Below are positions 54,515 to 64,000 of a DNA stretch of 64,000 nt, in pieces (position 1 is the first letter of the stretch; the number at the start of each line of letters is the position of its first letter). The translations under genes and the position numbers were made by a program. This stretch comes from Ariolimax columbianus (taxonomy: Eukaryota; Mollusca; Gastropoda; Stylommatophora; Arionidae), in the NCBI GenBank assembly GCA_036924085.1, contig JAVGWX010000011.1, positions 16,701,108 through 16,765,107 of the forward strand, in the 5' to 3' direction. The notes under the pieces were generated by a model. That model had not been told where the DNA came from. It saw only the letters and a program-made list of their open reading frames with translations, and made no database searches.

Positions 54515-55363
54515 TCAGCAAAAACATGAATTAAATGAAGTGAAAATGTAAGCTGTTTTATTTAATTCCGACCAATCAATAGGTCCAGCAAGAGTTCTCC
54601 CAGCGTCAACCTTCAGGCTCTGACCAGTTATGACGCCTGCTACATCCGACACCAGAAATGTCACAGTTTCAGCTACATCTTCTACAGTTGTTCTCGTTTT
54701 CAGAGGTTGTCTCCCCAACTCAATGCTTGTCAATGCGCTGTTGATCTTCTGGATATCGTGGCTGTGATGTCTGTAGAGATCAGTTGAAACGTGACCAGGG
54801 TTTACCCCATTCACACGAATTCCCTTTGCTCCTAGATCTACAGCCAAAAAACGGATGAGTTGATCCAGAGCTATCTTAGTCATTGTATAGCTTGTACCTA
54901 TTGGAACAGCCATAAAACTACCAATGGATGACATACAGACGATGTTCCCCTTAGACTTCTCCAGGTGTGGTACAGCTTGTTGGATTAGAAAAAAAACGGA
55001 CTTGAGATTCGTATCCATAATTATGTCAAACAGTTCCTCAGTTGTAACTAAAACTGATTGGTTGAGGCCAACAATCCCACTATTGGCTACCAGAATGTCC
55101 AGACGACCAAACTTCTCCACGGTCTGGGAAACAATATCTGCACGAACTTTCTGATCATTTACATCACCTTGATCAGAGATGACCTTGTCCTTGTATCCAC
55201 CATTGACCTTCATAATTGTATCCAACACTGACTTCAGCTTTTCCTTATCACGCCCACATATCGTGACCTTTGCACCCAGAGAAGAAAACTTGATGGCAAT
55301 AGCTTCTCCAATTCCAGAACTAGAGCCAGTTACTATAGCAACTTTACCTTGCATTGATGTCAT
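54515..55363 (-). CDS. Short-chain dehydrogenase/reductase with stop-loss extension
   Basis: 282 residues. TGSSSGIG, GRD, Asn119, Ser146, Tyr159 and Lys163 (SYTMTK) are present, so the active site looks complete. The NAG motif reads NSG, a small change at a normally conserved Ala. One Thr of the RTTT run is missing (in-frame deletion). The ancestral TAA is TAC, adding about 10 residues (YIFTSFNSCFC-like tail) before the next stop. The upstream TATA-like sequence is altered (see 55470). The frame survives better than expected for a long-dead gene, but expression is uncertain. Confidence 0.85.
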   Translation of the reverse strand: MTSMQGKVAIVTGSSSGIGEAIAIKFSSLGAKVTICGRDKEKLKSVLDTIMKVNGGYKDKVISDQGDVNDQKVRADIVSQTVEKFGRLDILVANSGIVGLNQSVLVTTEELFDIIMDTNLKSVFFLIQQAVPHLEKSKGNIVCMSSIGSFMAVPIGTSYTMTKIALDQLIRFLAVDLGAKGIRVNGVNPGHVSTDLYRHHSHDIQKINSALTSIELGRQPLKTRTTVEDVAETVTFLVSDVAGVITGQSLKVDAGRTLAGPIDWSELNKTAYIFTSFNSCFC

Positions 55364-55469
55364 ATTATTTGAATAATGCTACAACTACTAGATAAAATAT
55401 CAACTCCAACATAAACAAAACTTCACTTGTAAATTAAATTTCTAACACAGTAGCTTCTTCAAATGCTAT

Positions 55470-55481
55470 ACTAAGATATGC
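55470..55481 (-). promoter_or_regulatory. Decayed TATA-like element upstream of the 54.5 kb SDR
   Basis: tgcatatcttag on the minus strand replaces tacatatataag found at 23231 and 40261. Confidence 0.35.
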
Positions 55482-55600
55482 ACAGTTACTGCCGATATGC
55501 CCCGTTGAATATGACTGAATTGCCACAGTGATTGTCGGTTAATGCAAACGTTTCTCCTCTTTTCACATTGTGTGTTCGGTAATTATTTACATTTCTTTCT

Positions 55601-55790
55601 TTAAAACGTGTTTGACGCAAGGCGTTGAAAAATATTCAATAGTATTAAAATCTGTTTCACGCGAGGCGCTGAAAAATATTCAGTAGTATTTAAACGTGTT
55701 CCACGCGATGCGCTGATAAATATTCAGTAGTATTAAAACGTATTTCACGCGAGGTGCTAATAAATATTTAGTAGTATTAAAAGGGGCATC
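55601..55790. repeat. 44-bp minisatellite, about 4 copies (unit 3)
   Basis: Diverged copies of the 23375 repeat with bodies such as ttcacgcgaggcgctgaaaa. Homology to units 1 and 2 ends here. Confidence 0.8.
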
Positions 55791-55921
55791 TCTGTCGCCT
55801 TTGTCAGTCTTGGCATCATATCGATTGAAAAAAAAACTCAGACCCATCTCTTCACATGTCTTCAGGGGAATGTATGTGGTGTCTTGAATATTGGGGACAC
55901 GCTGGTTTGCAGTTATTCTAT

Positions 55922-56990
55922 TCAACTTTCAGTGCATGTTTCAGAACGTATGGAGTGCATTGCCATTACCCACTGCTGTAATGAATGACTCAAATCTCTC
56001 GCTTTTGTCTCCCTATCTAACGCTTTAAAGGAATTGGTAGCTTTGCGTTTTACATTCTTGTTTTCATTCAATACGTCGACATTAGTACCAGATATCTTTC
56101 TGGCTTTACGCCAGTCCTTTGTTCTTGTCTCCTTTTCTCCCCAGGCCGTATTAACCACTTGGTTCCACCATGGTGGTTGGACAAATGGGGATCTAGTGGT
56201 CCTGCGCTCGATCGTCTGGCGCAGGTTGTTCACTGCATTAGTCGGTTCATATGTGTATCTGAATACCTGTTCAGCTCTCCGGTGTCTGATTTGTTTTTCG
56301 CTCGGTATTAGCACGACAAATTGCAGGTGGTCACTTTCTTGTGTCCCTAACACGTCGCAGCATGTAGATGGAGCAACATCACTGGATGTAAATGTCAGGT
56401 CGATAATCGCGTCTGTATCCCCCGTCGACATGCTAGTCTAGTTGGACGTCCGTCATTCAAGACAGTTAGGTTTGTGTGAACATGCATGGCTCAAGGCGAG
56501 CACTTGCCTTTTTTCAGCGACATTTCATCACGCTTTTGACTTAGCATTAAAGTCACCTTCAATGAGGCACTTTTTACTCTCCGATTTGCATTTAGTATAG
56601 AAACTCCCCCTTTACTTCCTTGAAGAGGTGATCTACGTGAGCGTATACATTGTAGTTTCTCCATTTTTGGTGGTTGATCGTCACTACAATCCCTTGTATT
56701 TCGACATCCACAATTTTACAGGTGCTAGTATATATCCATATATTGGGAAGTTCTAGTCTTACATACATCGCCAGTCCCCGCTTTACTGGGCTCTCATGGA
56801 TTTATGTAACACATGTATCCTGGACATTTGATGGCAACATTCTCCTTCAAGCAGCTCTCCTAGATGATGAAGATGTCGAAATTGTGTACCAATATTTGAA
56901 TAATGACTTCACACTGGGTGGCGATTCAGCATTTCCAGTAGCCTTTACGTTAATGTGTTAACCCGTCTATCTAACTTTCTGCTACATTTT
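55922..56990 (-). pseudogene. Non-LTR endonuclease relic
   Basis: The minus strand, from about 56990: a degraded N-terminal endonuclease region with a SCLKENVAIKCPGY-like block (56.86 kb), EIQGIVVTINHQKWRNYNVY (56.7-56.65 kb) and an EGDFNAKS segment (56.55 kb). The open 169-codon frame 55922-56431 follows, with LGTQESDHLQFVVLI (the SDH motif of APE endonucleases) and a Trp-rich PPWWNQVV linker. The RT is absent. Confidence 0.7.
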
Positions 56991-57327
56991 CTCTTTCCAG
57001 CTCTTTTCTTTCTCTCTCTCCTCTTGTCCCCTCTTCCTCTGCATCCACCTTCCTTGACGCCAATTGAATGAGAAATTGGCGTCATAGTTCCCGCGATGAC
57101 TCTTATGTGGGGTTTGTCATCAGAGTTTTTCTTTAAATAGTAAACTTGCCTGCGAAGCCAACGAGTCTCCTCTACTCGGTTTGTGGTCTGTTGTCTCCAC
57201 CATTTTTATTGCAGTATCAGATTATCGGACAGGTAACAGTAAAATCCGACCAATCCTGCCTTCAAATTCACGATCAGCTGTGAAGCGGTAATCACGGCCC
57301 AATAGATGACGATCCGATAAATCTTGC
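56991..57327. other. No gene seen
   Basis: CT-rich at 56.99-57.05 kb, then unremarkable sequence. A short hairpin, gacgccaatt...aattggcgtc, at 57056-57083 is the only structure noted. Confidence 0.4.
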
Positions 57328-57451
57328 TGCCTTGTTTATGTCGCTATTAGCTACACACTGCCTTGTTTATGTCGCTGCAAGCTACACACTGCTTTATTTA
57401 TGTCGCTACTACCTATACACTGCCTTGTTTCTGTCGCTACTAGCTACACCA
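57328..57451. repeat. 31-bp minisatellite, 4 copies
   Basis: Units begin tgccttgtttatgtcgct and end agctacacac, each with one to four changes. Confidence 0.85.
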
Positions 57452-57654
57452 CAGATGCTGGTATTAATTACAAACAATGGCGGAACTATCGGAGCACATT
57501 TAATCCTCGTTCGCATTAAGGGGACACCACTCCAAACGTATATAATTAAGTAGCATTTCCTTAACAGAACGTGGCTTCTTGCAACCGCCTACATTTATTG
57601 TTCTTACAATTGTTGTTGCATGTGTGCTGTACGGTAAGTTGCATTATTTGCCAA

Positions 57655-58314
57655 ACGCTGATAATCTTCTTCTTCTTCGTACGCAGTCAGACAGTAACCA
57701 TTATTTTTTCGAAAAAAGCGGCGGTCATCCTGAGGCTGTCGCCACTGCCATAGAGCTTGTCTTGCAGTTCCACTGGTGATGGCCACATCTGCTCTCTCTG
57801 ATCCTCGTATGTCGGGCAGTTCTGCAGCAGATGTTCAGCGGTCATTTTACCAGTACCGCACGGGCATTCGTCGGTACACCCTATCTTTAATTTGTTGAAT
57901 AGGTGGTACTTCAGTCTATTGTGGCCAGTGCGAAGTCTGAAGACAACGACCTGCTCTCTTCGGTTCAACTGGTAATAGGCATCGTTTTTGGTCCCATTTG
58001 GTCATGTATCTGGCTTTGATAAGCCGTTTTGACTTTTCGTACGTCATACTAGTATCTGTTTGTGGTAGTAATGCACCTTCTTTTGCCAGTCTGTCTGCCT
58101 CCTCGTTGCCTTGGATGTTGCAGTGTGATGGGACCCACTGTACCACTATCCTTTTTGGTGCGGACTGCTGGCACAGTTTGCAGAGTGCTGCTCTTAAGTC
58201 ATTAAGCTCAGTGTTTTTCTGGCTTTTTAGCGCTGTGACTACGGCGAGAGCATCTGTAAGCAGGACTATATGGCTTTCATTTTCTTTATGTGTCACCATT
58301 TCACGCTGATAATC
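57655..58314 (-). mobile_element. LINE-A, 5'-truncated, with TSD
   Basis: The body is 57667-58302 (636 bp), minus strand: the end of RNase H (LLTDALAVVTAL, WVPSHCNIQGNEEAD), then CPCGTGKMTAEHLLQNCP and a (GAA)n tail. acgctgataatc occurs at 57655-57666 and 58303-58314. A deletion of about 22 bases near 57992 shifts the frame. Confidence 0.9.
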
Positions 58315-58432
58315 GATCGCACAGAGGGAAAAACGAACATTTGCCTAACTGGACATGGCATAATTCGAACCCGATCCTTTGAGATTGTGAAGCTGACGGC
58401 AATACTATTATAAAACAACCACATATGCAGGG

Positions 58433-58640
58433 GGACGGCGTGGTATATTGGTTAAATGGCACGGCTCACAATCCGAAGGTGCTGGGTTCGATCTCCATAA
58501 CGGCACCGGCCGTTGCCCCAGGGAAGCAAACTCTTAGAAAATGCAGGAGGAAGCAGACCCTTACATAAAATGCATGCTGAAGTCGGATGCACTGGTGCGA
58601 AAAACAAAAAAAAACCAAAAAAAACATAAAAAAACACACA
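58433..58640 (+). mobile_element. tRNA-derived SINE outside the amplicon
   Basis: ggggacggcgtggtatattg with ggttaaatggcacggctcac gives the tRNA-like head. ggtgctgggttcgatctcc holds the B-box. The ccttacataaaatgcatgct and gaagtcggatgc core and an A-rich end (58600-58640) follow. It shows that the family is dispersed rather than confined to the repeat unit. Confidence 0.8.
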
Positions 58641-58801
58641 TATACGCACACACATGTATACATACGCATGCACACATAGCCATACACATATGTAGAAACA
58701 CACACACAATTATATATCCATTTACACGCGAACATACAAACCAACACATTTTGGGCAATTTGCAACATCCAGTGCTATCTTCTTTTCGCTTGTAACGAAT
58801 A

Positions 58802-59466
58802 TGACATGAAGATCAACACATTCAAGACAGAGACTAGGCTGACCTCATGTGAACAAGTTTCTACACAAGTGACAGTGTTGTATGAAGATCAACACAGGCT
58901 AGATAGACTAGGCTAATTTCATGTGAACAATTACAGATACGTTTCTACATTGGTGACACTGTTGTATGAAGATCAACACATTCAAGACAGAGACTAGGCT
59001 GACCTCATGTGAACAAGTTTCTACACAAGTGACAGTGTTGAATGAAGATCAACACAGGCTAGATAGACTAGGCTAATTTCATGTGAACAATTACAGATAC
59101 GTTTCTACATTGGTCACACTGTTATATGCAGATCAACACATTCAAGTCAGGAACTATACTAATTTCATGTGAACACTACAGCGAAGCTTCTTCATCAGTG
59201 ACACTGTTATATGCAGATCAACACATTCAAGTCAGGAACTATACTAATTTCATGTGAACATTTGCAGAGACATTTCTACATCAGTGACACTGTTATATGC
59301 AGATCAACACATTCAAGTCAGGAACTATACTAATTTCATGTGAACATTACAGAGACGTTTCTACATCAGTGACACTGTTATATGCAGATCAACACATTCA
59401 AGTCAGGAACTATACTAATTTCATGTGAACATTACATAGACGTTTCTACATCAGTGACAGTGTAGC
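58802..59466. repeat. Satellite array of 76-85-bp units with a higher-order pattern
   Basis: Eight units, each starting atgaagatcaacaca or atgcagatcaacaca. The first four alternate as A (76 bp, catgtgaacaagtttctac) and B (84 bp, gaacaattacagatacg), so a 160-bp A-B pair occurs twice. The last four are 85-bp C units with tcaagtcaggaactatac. Units are fully conserved along their length, with no unique spacers. Confidence 0.9.
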
Positions 59467-59829
59467 AGCGTAGGCTTGTGGGTTATTGCTGGGTAATTAT
59501 CGTATAAAAGAGTTTCAACGTATATCATCTACACAACCCCACTACTTTAACACAGAATAACACAGTAAACACTACTGCTGACGATAATACAAAATAATAT
59601 AATTTATTAACAAGAATCGTTGCATAATATCAACAAAATGCAGAGAACTTATAAACTAAATAATCAAAATATATTTATTCAACTACACCAGCAGATACAG
59701 GCAATTGCTGTTGATATCACTTCTGTAACTACCCAGACATTCAGGTTCTCAGTCTATACATGCAACAATATAACGTCACAACCTCATGACTTATTCTAGA
59801 CCAAAAGTAATGGTTACTCAACGCTTCTG
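59467..59829. other. AT-rich, no gene seen
   Basis: Nothing recognisable. Confidence 0.4.
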
Positions 59830-60260
59830 ATTTGGTGGCTCGGGTTCAGCTATTGTTAAGCATATCTTCTTTTTCCTTTCTTCTATTTTATGTGATGTAT
59901 CTGTTGTGATCCATCCTTTGTGTTGGTTTCTCTTGAGTCCCACATTTTCTTTACATGTCTTTTTCTACATCTCTTTAGCCTGGTCCCATATTCTATTATT
60001 GTTCATGGTTTCCACCTTGTAGAACTTGATATAGGTTTTTAAGTTTTAAGCTAAATTATGTTTTCTTCTCCTGGTGTTCCAATAAGTGTACGTTATATCT
60101 TGTTCTCATTGCGCCCTGTACTGGGTACTTTTTTAGTTTGATTTGCAAAATCCCCATCAACATGTGGTGGTCTGACGCTACATCTGTACCTCGGTTTACT
60201 CTTACATCTTTTAGTGCACTTCTCAACGCCTGATATCTTGAAGTGTATTACTGACCGCTT
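59830..60260 (-). pseudogene. Non-LTR endonuclease C-terminus and linker relic
   Basis: The minus strand reads RYQALRSALKDVRVNRGTDV, then ASDHHMLMGILQIKLKKYP, RTRYNVHLLE and FSLKLKNLYQVLQ in one frame with stops between. The SDHH block and the following Leu/Lys-rich linker are characteristic of APE-type non-LTR endonucleases. It is a separate family from 55.9-57.0 kb. Confidence 0.75.
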
Positions 60261-60397
60261 GACTGACACAAATGTGAACAATCTGATTTTGCGCTACATG
60301 GTCTGGAGATCTCCGTGTGGCCGTATGTGTCTGTTTATGTGCAAACATGCTTCCTCCAATTATCATTTTGTGTAGAGCACATAATTCCGTTCCTCAG

Positions 60398-60590
60398 TCT
60401 CATTCTTTGTCTTCCCATAATCTGTCTCATTCTTTGTCTTCCCATAATCTGTCTCATTCTTTGTCTTCCCATAATCTGTCCCATTCCTTGTCTTCCCATA
60501 ATCTGCCACATTCTTTGTCGTCCCATAATATGTCTCATTCTTTGTCTTCCCATAATCTGTCTCATTCTTTGTCTTCCCATAATCTGTTTG
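60398..60590. repeat. 27-bp minisatellite, 7 copies
   Basis: The unit is tctcattctttgtcttccca followed by taatctg. The length is divisible by three, so frames on both strands stay open (SHSLSSHNL, LILCLPIIC, DYGKTKNET). These ORFs have no start context or domains and are judged spurious. Confidence 0.9.
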
Positions 60591-61234
60591 TAGCATACAC
60601 ATTTTTATCTTATTACACACATTTTGATATCTTACAGTTTTTCAAACGATTTTTGGTTTGTTACTGAACGCTATTTGTTTATTTACAAGCACAAACATTG
60701 TTAGAATCTTACACTTGGATAATTTTACCTTCATAACATTATTTAATTATCTTGTATTGTTTCACGTTTAAAGAGTGATTGAAAATAGTTAGACATGAAA
60801 TTTAAACGAGAGTATGTTAGTAGAAGTGTTGTGTATACCCTTCTCGTGTATCGTGTGTATTATATCTTCTAGTTCATTAATCCTTTCATCATTTGACAAA
60901 GCGATCAGTGACTATCAATTCCTTTAAAAGAAGTAGCTAACTCCCTCCTCTTTTTAAACCATTGGTCAATGACAATAAAATCATTCAGTGAGTATCGCTG
61001 CTTGTGGTGTTTTAAGGGTAGCAACAAACTTCCCTCCACAACGTATATCTTTGATAAAAAAAAAGCTGGCAAAGCGGTCGGTGACCATAAGTCCGCATTA
61101 AAAAAAATGTGGGACGACTTTTGTTCTAATATATGGGGTAGTCGATGAGTTCTAAATGCTGAGGACTATCTACCGTTTTCCCACAGCTGTCGCCACGTCG
61201 TGTGATGGTTATGTTTTGTTTATTTCACCCCAAA
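60591..61234. other. AT-rich, no gene seen
   Basis: No coding pattern. aagcgatcagtgactatcaa (60.9 kb) and aaagcggtcggtgaccataa (61.07 kb) may be two diverged copies of a small repeat. Confidence 0.4.
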
Positions 61235-61315
61235 CAGAAAAACAACATGGCCTTACCGGGTATTCAATCCTTGTCGACAGACTGACATCGAAACCATTCG
61301 GCCACGAACTTGGGA
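61235..61315 (-). mobile_element. Possible tRNA-derived SINE head
   Basis: On the minus strand cgtggccgaatggtttcgat resembles an A-box and aggattgaatacccgg a B-box, about 30 bases apart. It does not match the other SINEs here. Confidence 0.4.
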
Positions 61316-62340
61316 TATCTTTTCAATTTCAGCTAGAAACTTTCTCTGCTTCATCTAATCTCAATTCATGTTTATTGCTGTGCCTGAGTTCCATTTATGG
61401 TTCTTTGATTCCGTATGAAGTATTTATATTGAAGTAAGCAAAGGTGGTATTACATAGTAGACACTGCTGTCGCGGATGACGTACGTTCAGCTTCAATGTA
61501 CGAGAAAACTGTTTGTTTATGAGATGAAGTAGACATTCCTTCCCTAGTTGTATTTGTCTACCCAACAGCAAGGCAGGTATATATTTATGTACTTATATAA
61601 ATGTACTTGTAACGGGAGTTGAAATAGAGGTGATCTAACATTAGATACTAATCAGATGATGCAGGATAACATGCGAATGTGCAAATGTCAACAAATGTTA
61701 TATTCGCTCGACACTAAATATGGACACCTGGCAGAGGATGAGTCAGATCGAGAACTCTGGTTAATCTCGTTTGGCTACAGCCTGCCAGCCTTTGTGACAA
61801 TATAAAATATATGCAGGTTAGAAACAGCGTGGCCTAGCAGTGAAACGTCAGTTTGGGAGACAGGTAATCTGTTTCCCCTAGTGTGATTGCTCCTTCGTGT
61901 TCAGAAAGTAATGTTAATTTACCCTACATTACAAAACATACACCAGTCAATTGGTATGACAGCACTACTCACATTATATATATTTAAATCAGGAAATAAA
62001 TAGCAGAGGTCCGGTTCAATTATGAAGGAAAACAAATATACTCATTCCCAAAATGGTCAAAGGAAAACAATTGTGCATATTTTGCTTCAGAAACTCGACT
62101 GGGTAATCCGAGGAACACAAGAAAATAAAAATATCAACCAAATACCTACGAGAGGACCATCAAAAAGCGAGGAACAACGGGAAGAACATCACAGAAACAT
62201 CAGGCTAAGTACAAACAGATACACACAGGCATCCAAGCACTGGTTTATGCGTCGTTATATCGCCCAAATTTACTATGGTCTGGGGTAGAATAGGCGCGCC
62301 TCCACCAGTAAAAACTAGTGAGGCAAACATATAAAATTTA
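61316..62340. other. AT-rich, no gene seen
   Basis: The frames at 61156-61437 and 62022-62288 show no domain. Near 62290 ggcgcgcc and a small cctcac..gtgagg-type hairpin are present, with no context to interpret them. Confidence 0.4.
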
Positions 62341-62359
62341 AAAAAACAAAAACAATATA

Positions 62360-62392
62360 TGTATATATATATATATATATATCATCATCATC
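62360..62392. repeat. (TA)n/(ATC)n microsatellite
   Basis: A ta run then atcatcatcatcatg. The atc part is the reverse complement of the (ATG)n tail of the adjoining RTE fragment. Confidence 0.85.
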
Positions 62393-62615
62393 ATGTATCA
62401 TGTCTTTTGTAGAACGTCGCTCCCATCACAGTCTGAAAAGAACTCGTTCCCTTGCCAAAACTCCGGCCTCTGCCACTGTCATACTCAGGCATTCTTGGAT
62501 GTCTTCGTGCAATCGTCTTCTTGGTCTACCACTTCCTCTTTTGCCTGGCACCATACCTTCCATCACCGTTCTCTCGCACAATTTCATCATCCGACTCATA
62601 GTTTCCACAGCAGAC
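62381..62615 (-). mobile_element. RTE-like non-LTR 3' end (short copy)
   Basis: The minus-strand frame 62426-62608 has ERTVMEGMVPGKRGSGRPRR, then RLHEDIQECLSMTVAEAGVL and ARER. It is the C-terminal block of the family at 4080-4566, with an (ATG)n tail at 62381-62395. It begins next to the mariner fragment at about 62.6 kb. Confidence 0.8.
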
Positions 62616-62890
62616 CTTTGAAAACATGGCGGATATACTGAATCCGTCTCGAGTTGATTGGCGAGCGGTAATTCAGTTTTTAACAGCTGAATGATGTCGA
62701 CCAGTAAACATGTATCATAGAATGCAGGCAGTTTATGATGACAAAAAATGCCAAAGCCAACAGTGAAGAACTGGACAACTATGTTTAAAAAAGGACGCGA
62801 GTTAAAGAAAGATCTTCCGAGACCAGGTCAGTTGTACATTGTTGCGTCAGAAGATGCCATTGCCAAAATTCATGCAACAATTCGGGTGTA
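62596..62890 (+). pseudogene. Mariner-like transposase N-terminus (plus arm)
   Basis: From the ATG at 62626 the frame reads ADILNPSRVDWRAVIQFLTA, a stop, then YHRMQAVYDD, and after a frameshift KPTVKNWTTMFKKGRELKKD and LPRPGQ. This is the first helix-turn-helix and basic linker of a mariner-type transposase. The catalytic domain is missing. Confidence 0.75.
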
Positions 62891-63085
62891 CCCTCGCTGG
62901 AGCTTACGTTTGCCACACGTTTGTCACCATACACTGACTGCATTCTGCGATGAATGTCAACTGGTTGACATCATTTATCTCTTAGACATTGAATCACCTA
63001 TTGCTGTTCAACTCTGGACGGATTCCGTATCACACCCGTCATGTTTTTAAACGGTCTGCTGAGGAAACTATAAGTATAAGGATAA
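62891..63085 (-). pseudogene. Mariner-like transposase N-terminus (minus arm)
   Basis: On the minus strand the ATG at 63042-63040 is followed by IRNPSRVEQQ, a stop, VIQCLRDK, a stop and CQPVDIHRRMQSVYGDKRVA. This is the same N-terminal segment as the plus arm. The upstream sequences also match (tcatagtttccacagcagac against ttatagtttcctcagcagac). The two arms face each other. Confidence 0.7.
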
Positions 63086-63569
63086 TACAAATTTGCAAAC
63101 TTGACCGTTGGTATGTGCTGTTTACATTAGAACGAACGTCATCATGCTAAATGTGCGTATGTTCACTTGGTGCTGTTAGGAGTGGCTTCATTTGAACATG
63201 CGTCGTCTGTCTGTATCCATGAACTCTGGCGGTCGTTTTAATAAAATGCGCTTTGCATGGTGATGCTGCGAGCCGCTGCATAACTAATTGTGTGTCCCGC
63301 TTCACCATATGCTTTAACGTTTCAGTGACAATGTTCATTGTATACCCATTGCAAAGCTCTGTGCAAAATGATCAGTCTACATAGTTGATGTTTTTCAAGG
63401 CACTTTTTAGGTGACACGACTTACAAACACTGACACGCTTTTTTGGTTAATTCACAACATGTATATCTTCACTATTATGTGGAAACCGGTCACATGTGAA
63501 CCATGATAAGGCCGAGTTCTGTTCATGAAAGCATTAACAACTTGATGAAAGGAGTGACGCAATGGTGCA
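63086..63569. other. No gene seen
   Basis: The minus-strand frame at 63147-63338 has no domain I recognise. 63.11-63.17 kb weakly resembles 6.10-6.17 kb. Confidence 0.4.
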
Positions 63570-64000
63570 TATTATAATAGCTGTCCATCGTTGTCGATGA
63601 GGACCGCCGACATCATCCTTGTCACAGATTTCACTGTTGGGTGGGGGTGCGCATGTGGCTGAACAGGCCAATGCGAACACGAAAACATCTGCTACATATC
63701 GGGCACACGAGGTTTGTAGAAGGGGATGGCGTTCTCGCTGTTCGGGATTTCCGCGTCTCGCGTCTGCTCTGGGCTTTCACAACACGGTCGTCTTCGCCAG
63801 TAACTACACCCGATTTGACTGCGCTTCTCCAGTCAGATCTGTTTTGCGAAAGACATTCCGAGGTGTCGATGTCTATCTGGCAACTTTTTAATGAGTCCTT
63901 CAGACCGTCTTTAAAACGTTTCTTGGGCGCCCTCTCTCTCGCCATCCCTCTCTCAGCTCGCCGTAGAGAAGCTTCTTTGGGAGCCGCTCGTCTGACATAA
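63570..64000 (-). mobile_element. C2H2-tailed LINE, C-terminal end, runs off the window
   Basis: From the right edge on the minus strand: a LPKKLLYGELREGWRERGRP basic block, then after a one-base loss near 63915 KKRFKDGLKDSLKSC, a DRSDWRSAVKSGV-like block and an RRETRKSR stretch. The zinc finger CPICSRCFRVRIGLFSHMRT follows, with the second His replaced by Pro. The 3'-end motif is tcggcggtcctcatcgacaa, with a TA-rich tail near 63570. It is the most complete member of the family seen at 1.4, 20.4 and 37.5 kb. Confidence 0.8.

Larger units (their letters stand above)
45247..55790. repeat. Diverged, shorter unit 3 of the SDR amplicon
   Basis: Keeps the order type-2 SDR, RT relic, SINE, flank, LINE-B, type-1 SDR and 44-bp minisatellite. 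It lacks the 34.4-37.9 kb segment of unit 2, with RT relics and a LINE-A dimer in its place. Substitutions against units 1 and 2 are clearly more frequent than between those two. Confidence 0.75.

Noticed and set aside
56034..56441. 135-codon plus-strand ORF
   Set aside because: Antisense to the endonuclease relic at 55922-56431, which has the recognisable SDH motif.
58325..58395. B-box-like ggttcgaatt on the minus strand
   Set aside because: No A-box at a proper distance and no second copy in the window. Too little to call a SINE.
58802..59466. CRISPR-like regular repeats
   Set aside because: The units are conserved end to end without unique spacers, and the context is eukaryotic. It is a satellite.
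60315..60667. Four overlapping ORFs with nine-residue repeats
   Set aside because: They follow from a 27-bp minisatellite whose length is divisible by three. All frames are equally open, so none is favoured.

Overview
The window looks like transposable-element-dense, AT-rich invertebrate nuclear DNA, most plausibly from a mollusc or another lophotrochozoan. This rests on the repeat types: I-like non-LTR elements with RNase H and (GAA)n tails, RTE-like elements with (ATG)n tails, C2H2-tailed LINE ends, mariner relics and tRNA-derived SINEs. The species is inference. I see no convincing spliced host gene, rRNA gene or free-standing tRNA gene. The only host-type genes are intronless short-chain dehydrogenase/reductase (SDR) copies.

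Layout. 1-10.6 kb is a rearranged, partly inverted old copy of the repeat unit: an SDR 3' end, mariner, RTE and LINE fragments, a CA-rich block, an SDR pseudogene at 6.9-7.6 kb and a LINE-A insertion. 10.8-27.76 kb is unit 1 and 27.76-44.75 kb is unit 2 of a direct tandem duplication with a period near 17 kb. About 45.2-55.8 kb is a third, shorter and more diverged unit. Each unit carries a convergent SDR pair: a broken plus-strand copy (type 2) and, about 9-10 kb on, a minus-strand copy with an uninterrupted frame (type 1). 55.8-64 kb leaves the amplicon and holds endonuclease relics, satellites, a LINE-A copy, SINEs, mariner N-terminal fragments and a LINE end running off the window.

The three minus-strand SDR genes (22.3, 39.3 and 54.5 kb) are the only plausible functional proteins. 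The first has the complete classical SDR signature. The second has lost the catalytic Tyr. The third has lost its stop codon and its TATA box. The plus-strand copies all carry stops, frameshifts or deletions.

Insertions shared or not shared between units give a relative history. LINE-B, the RTE 3' end and the mariner fragment were in the unit before it duplicated. The LINE-A copies at 14.2-17.0 kb and 31.5-33.3 kb and a MITE-like insert at 28.9-29.55 kb came later, because each is in one unit only. Eight LINE-A copies are all 5'-truncated, and several have clear target-site duplications.
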